This document shows, in pieces, positions 6,003-6,555 of a stretch of 6,555 nt of DNA; position 1 is the first letter of the stretch; each line of letters starts with the position of its first letter. Location of the stretch: contig JBBRHF010000212.1 in assembly GCA_038223055.1 (NCBI GenBank), positions 1-6,555 of the forward strand, read 5' to 3'. The notes below the pieces were generated by a model. That model was not told the DNA's origin. It was given only the letters and a program-made list of their open reading frames with translations, and ran no database searches. The DNA comes from JBBRHF01 sp038223055. GTDB lineage: Bacteria > Actinomycetota > Actinomycetes > JACCUZ01. The translations under genes were made by a program, and so were the position numbers.

Positions 6003-6029
6003 GTAACAGCCACATCACGGCAGTGTTAC
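6003..6029. promoter_or_regulatory. Operator-like dyad directly upstream of the -35 box
   Basis: GTAACA (6003-6008) and TGTTAC (6024-6029): perfect 6-bp arms about 21 bp apart start to start, that is two helical turns, with the near edge four bases from the -35. GCC/GGC inside the arms partly extends the symmetry. The low GC content of the arms stands out. The layout suits a dimeric regulator, identity unknown; GTAAC half-sites are reported for MtrA, but usually as direct repeats. Confidence 0.4.
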
Positions 6030-6051
6030 GTCGCCCGGGGGCTGACGGGGC

Positions 6052-6067
6052 GGTGACGTTGGTCACA
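6052..6067. promoter_or_regulatory. CRP-like palindrome downstream of mutM
   Basis: GGTGA, six bases, TCACA (6052-6067) matches the CRP/Crp-family consensus TGTGA-N6-TCACA at nine of ten defined positions. It lies between the mutM stop and the zipper-gene promoter, centred about 95 bp upstream of the predicted start of transcription. The assignment rests on the motif alone. Confidence 0.4.
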
Positions 6068-6078
6068 ACGCGCTCATC

Positions 6079-6555
6079 CTACGGCCGAGCCCGTCGGGGC
6101 CGCGGCTGGCAGGTCGGGCAGCGGAAAGATGAGCGGTTCATGAATGGCTCCCTGACGACGGGTGTGGCGCACCGTCGACACGCCAGACCCGCGCGCCCGT
6201 AGACCGCCAACTCCCGCTCGAAGTAGCCGCTGCGTCCGTTGACGTCGACGTACAGCGAGTCGAACGAGGTGCCACCCTGGGCGAGCGCCTCCGTCATGAC
6301 CGTCCGGACGGCACCGAGAAGGGCCACGACCTGCGCGCGGGTCAGGGTCTCGGTCGGGCGGGCGTAGTGCAGCCGGGCCCGCCACAGCGCCTCGTCGGCG
6401 TAGATGTTGCCGACACCGCTGATCAGGCCCTGGTCGAGCAACGCGCGCTTGAGACCGGTGCGGCGGCGGCGCAACGCACGGATGAACGGGTCCTGGTCGA
6501 ACGCCGGGTCCATCGGATCACGGGCGATGTGGGCGATCTCGGGCGGAAGGTCGGC
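6079..6555 (-). CDS. mutM: MutM (Fpg), formamidopyrimidine-DNA glycosylase, C-terminal part
   Basis: This is the C-terminal 158 residues of the bifunctional glycosylase/AP lyase that removes 8-oxoguanine and formamidopyrimidines from DNA in base-excision repair. The family is about 270-290 residues long, so the N-terminal domain with the catalytic proline and glutamate lies outside the window. Visible are the helix-two-turn-helix region, with KRALLDQ and the conserved GVGNIYADEALWRA (coding around 6364-6451), and the C-terminal zinc finger C-X2-C-X16-C-X2-C (6109-6180) containing FMNRSSF between the cysteine pairs. The four cysteines, the Asn of GNIYADE and the finger arginine are all present, so this looks like a functional MutM rather than a plant-type finger-less Fpg or a Nei-like degenerate copy. 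It ends in TAG after a short basic tail. The frame stays open up to the window edge. No hairpin of terminator quality follows, so read-through toward the zipper gene is possible. Confidence 0.97.
   Translation of the reverse strand, partial: ADLPPEIAHIARDPMDPAFDQDPFIRALRRRRTGLKRALLDQGLISGVGNIYADEALWRARLHYARPTETLTRAQVVALLGAVRTVMTEALAQGGTSFDSLYVDVNGRSGYFERELAVYGRAGLACRRCATPVVREPFMNRSSFRCPTCQPRPRRARP

Overview
The window is very GC-rich, with G or C at nearly every third codon position, GTG starts, and the gene neighbourhood mutM - smc - ftsY. All of this points to a high-GC actinomycete (Actinobacteria/Actinomycetota). A Frankia-like or related soil or plant-associated lineage would fit, but the sequence alone does not fix the genus. 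I see no sign of a mobile element, CRISPR array, tRNA, rRNA or defence island. This is core chromosome.

Every gene I can support is on the minus strand, so transcription runs from high to low coordinates. In that order: the C-terminal part of mutM (Fpg, oxidised-purine DNA glycosylase; 6555-6079, start outside the window); a 300-bp intergenic region (6078-5777) with a good promoter, two dyad symmetries that look like operators, and a repeat-bearing leader; a 69-residue gene for a leucine-zipper protein (5776-5567); a 202-bp spacer with a weak terminator-like hairpin, a palindrome and a possible -10 box; smc (5364-1681), the complete chromosome condensation ATPase; a small single-pass membrane protein (1591-1307, start debatable); and ftsY (1216 to the window edge), the signal recognition particle receptor, lacking only its last residues.

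The three recognisable genes serve different core jobs: base-excision repair, chromosome segregation, and co-translational membrane targeting. They are neighbours in many actinobacteria. The two small proteins have no function I can name. The spacers suggest several transcription starts rather than one operon: upstream of the zipper gene, possibly upstream of smc, and possibly a leaderless start for the membrane protein.

I did not find a clearly new multi-gene system. The points most worth a second look are: a near-ideal dimeric leucine zipper encoded next to smc; a 13-unit hexanucleotide tandem repeat that inserts a charged Gly-Asp/Arg-Asp tract into the Smc hinge; the paired operator-like dyads upstream of the zipper gene; and the likely leaderless start of the membrane protein.
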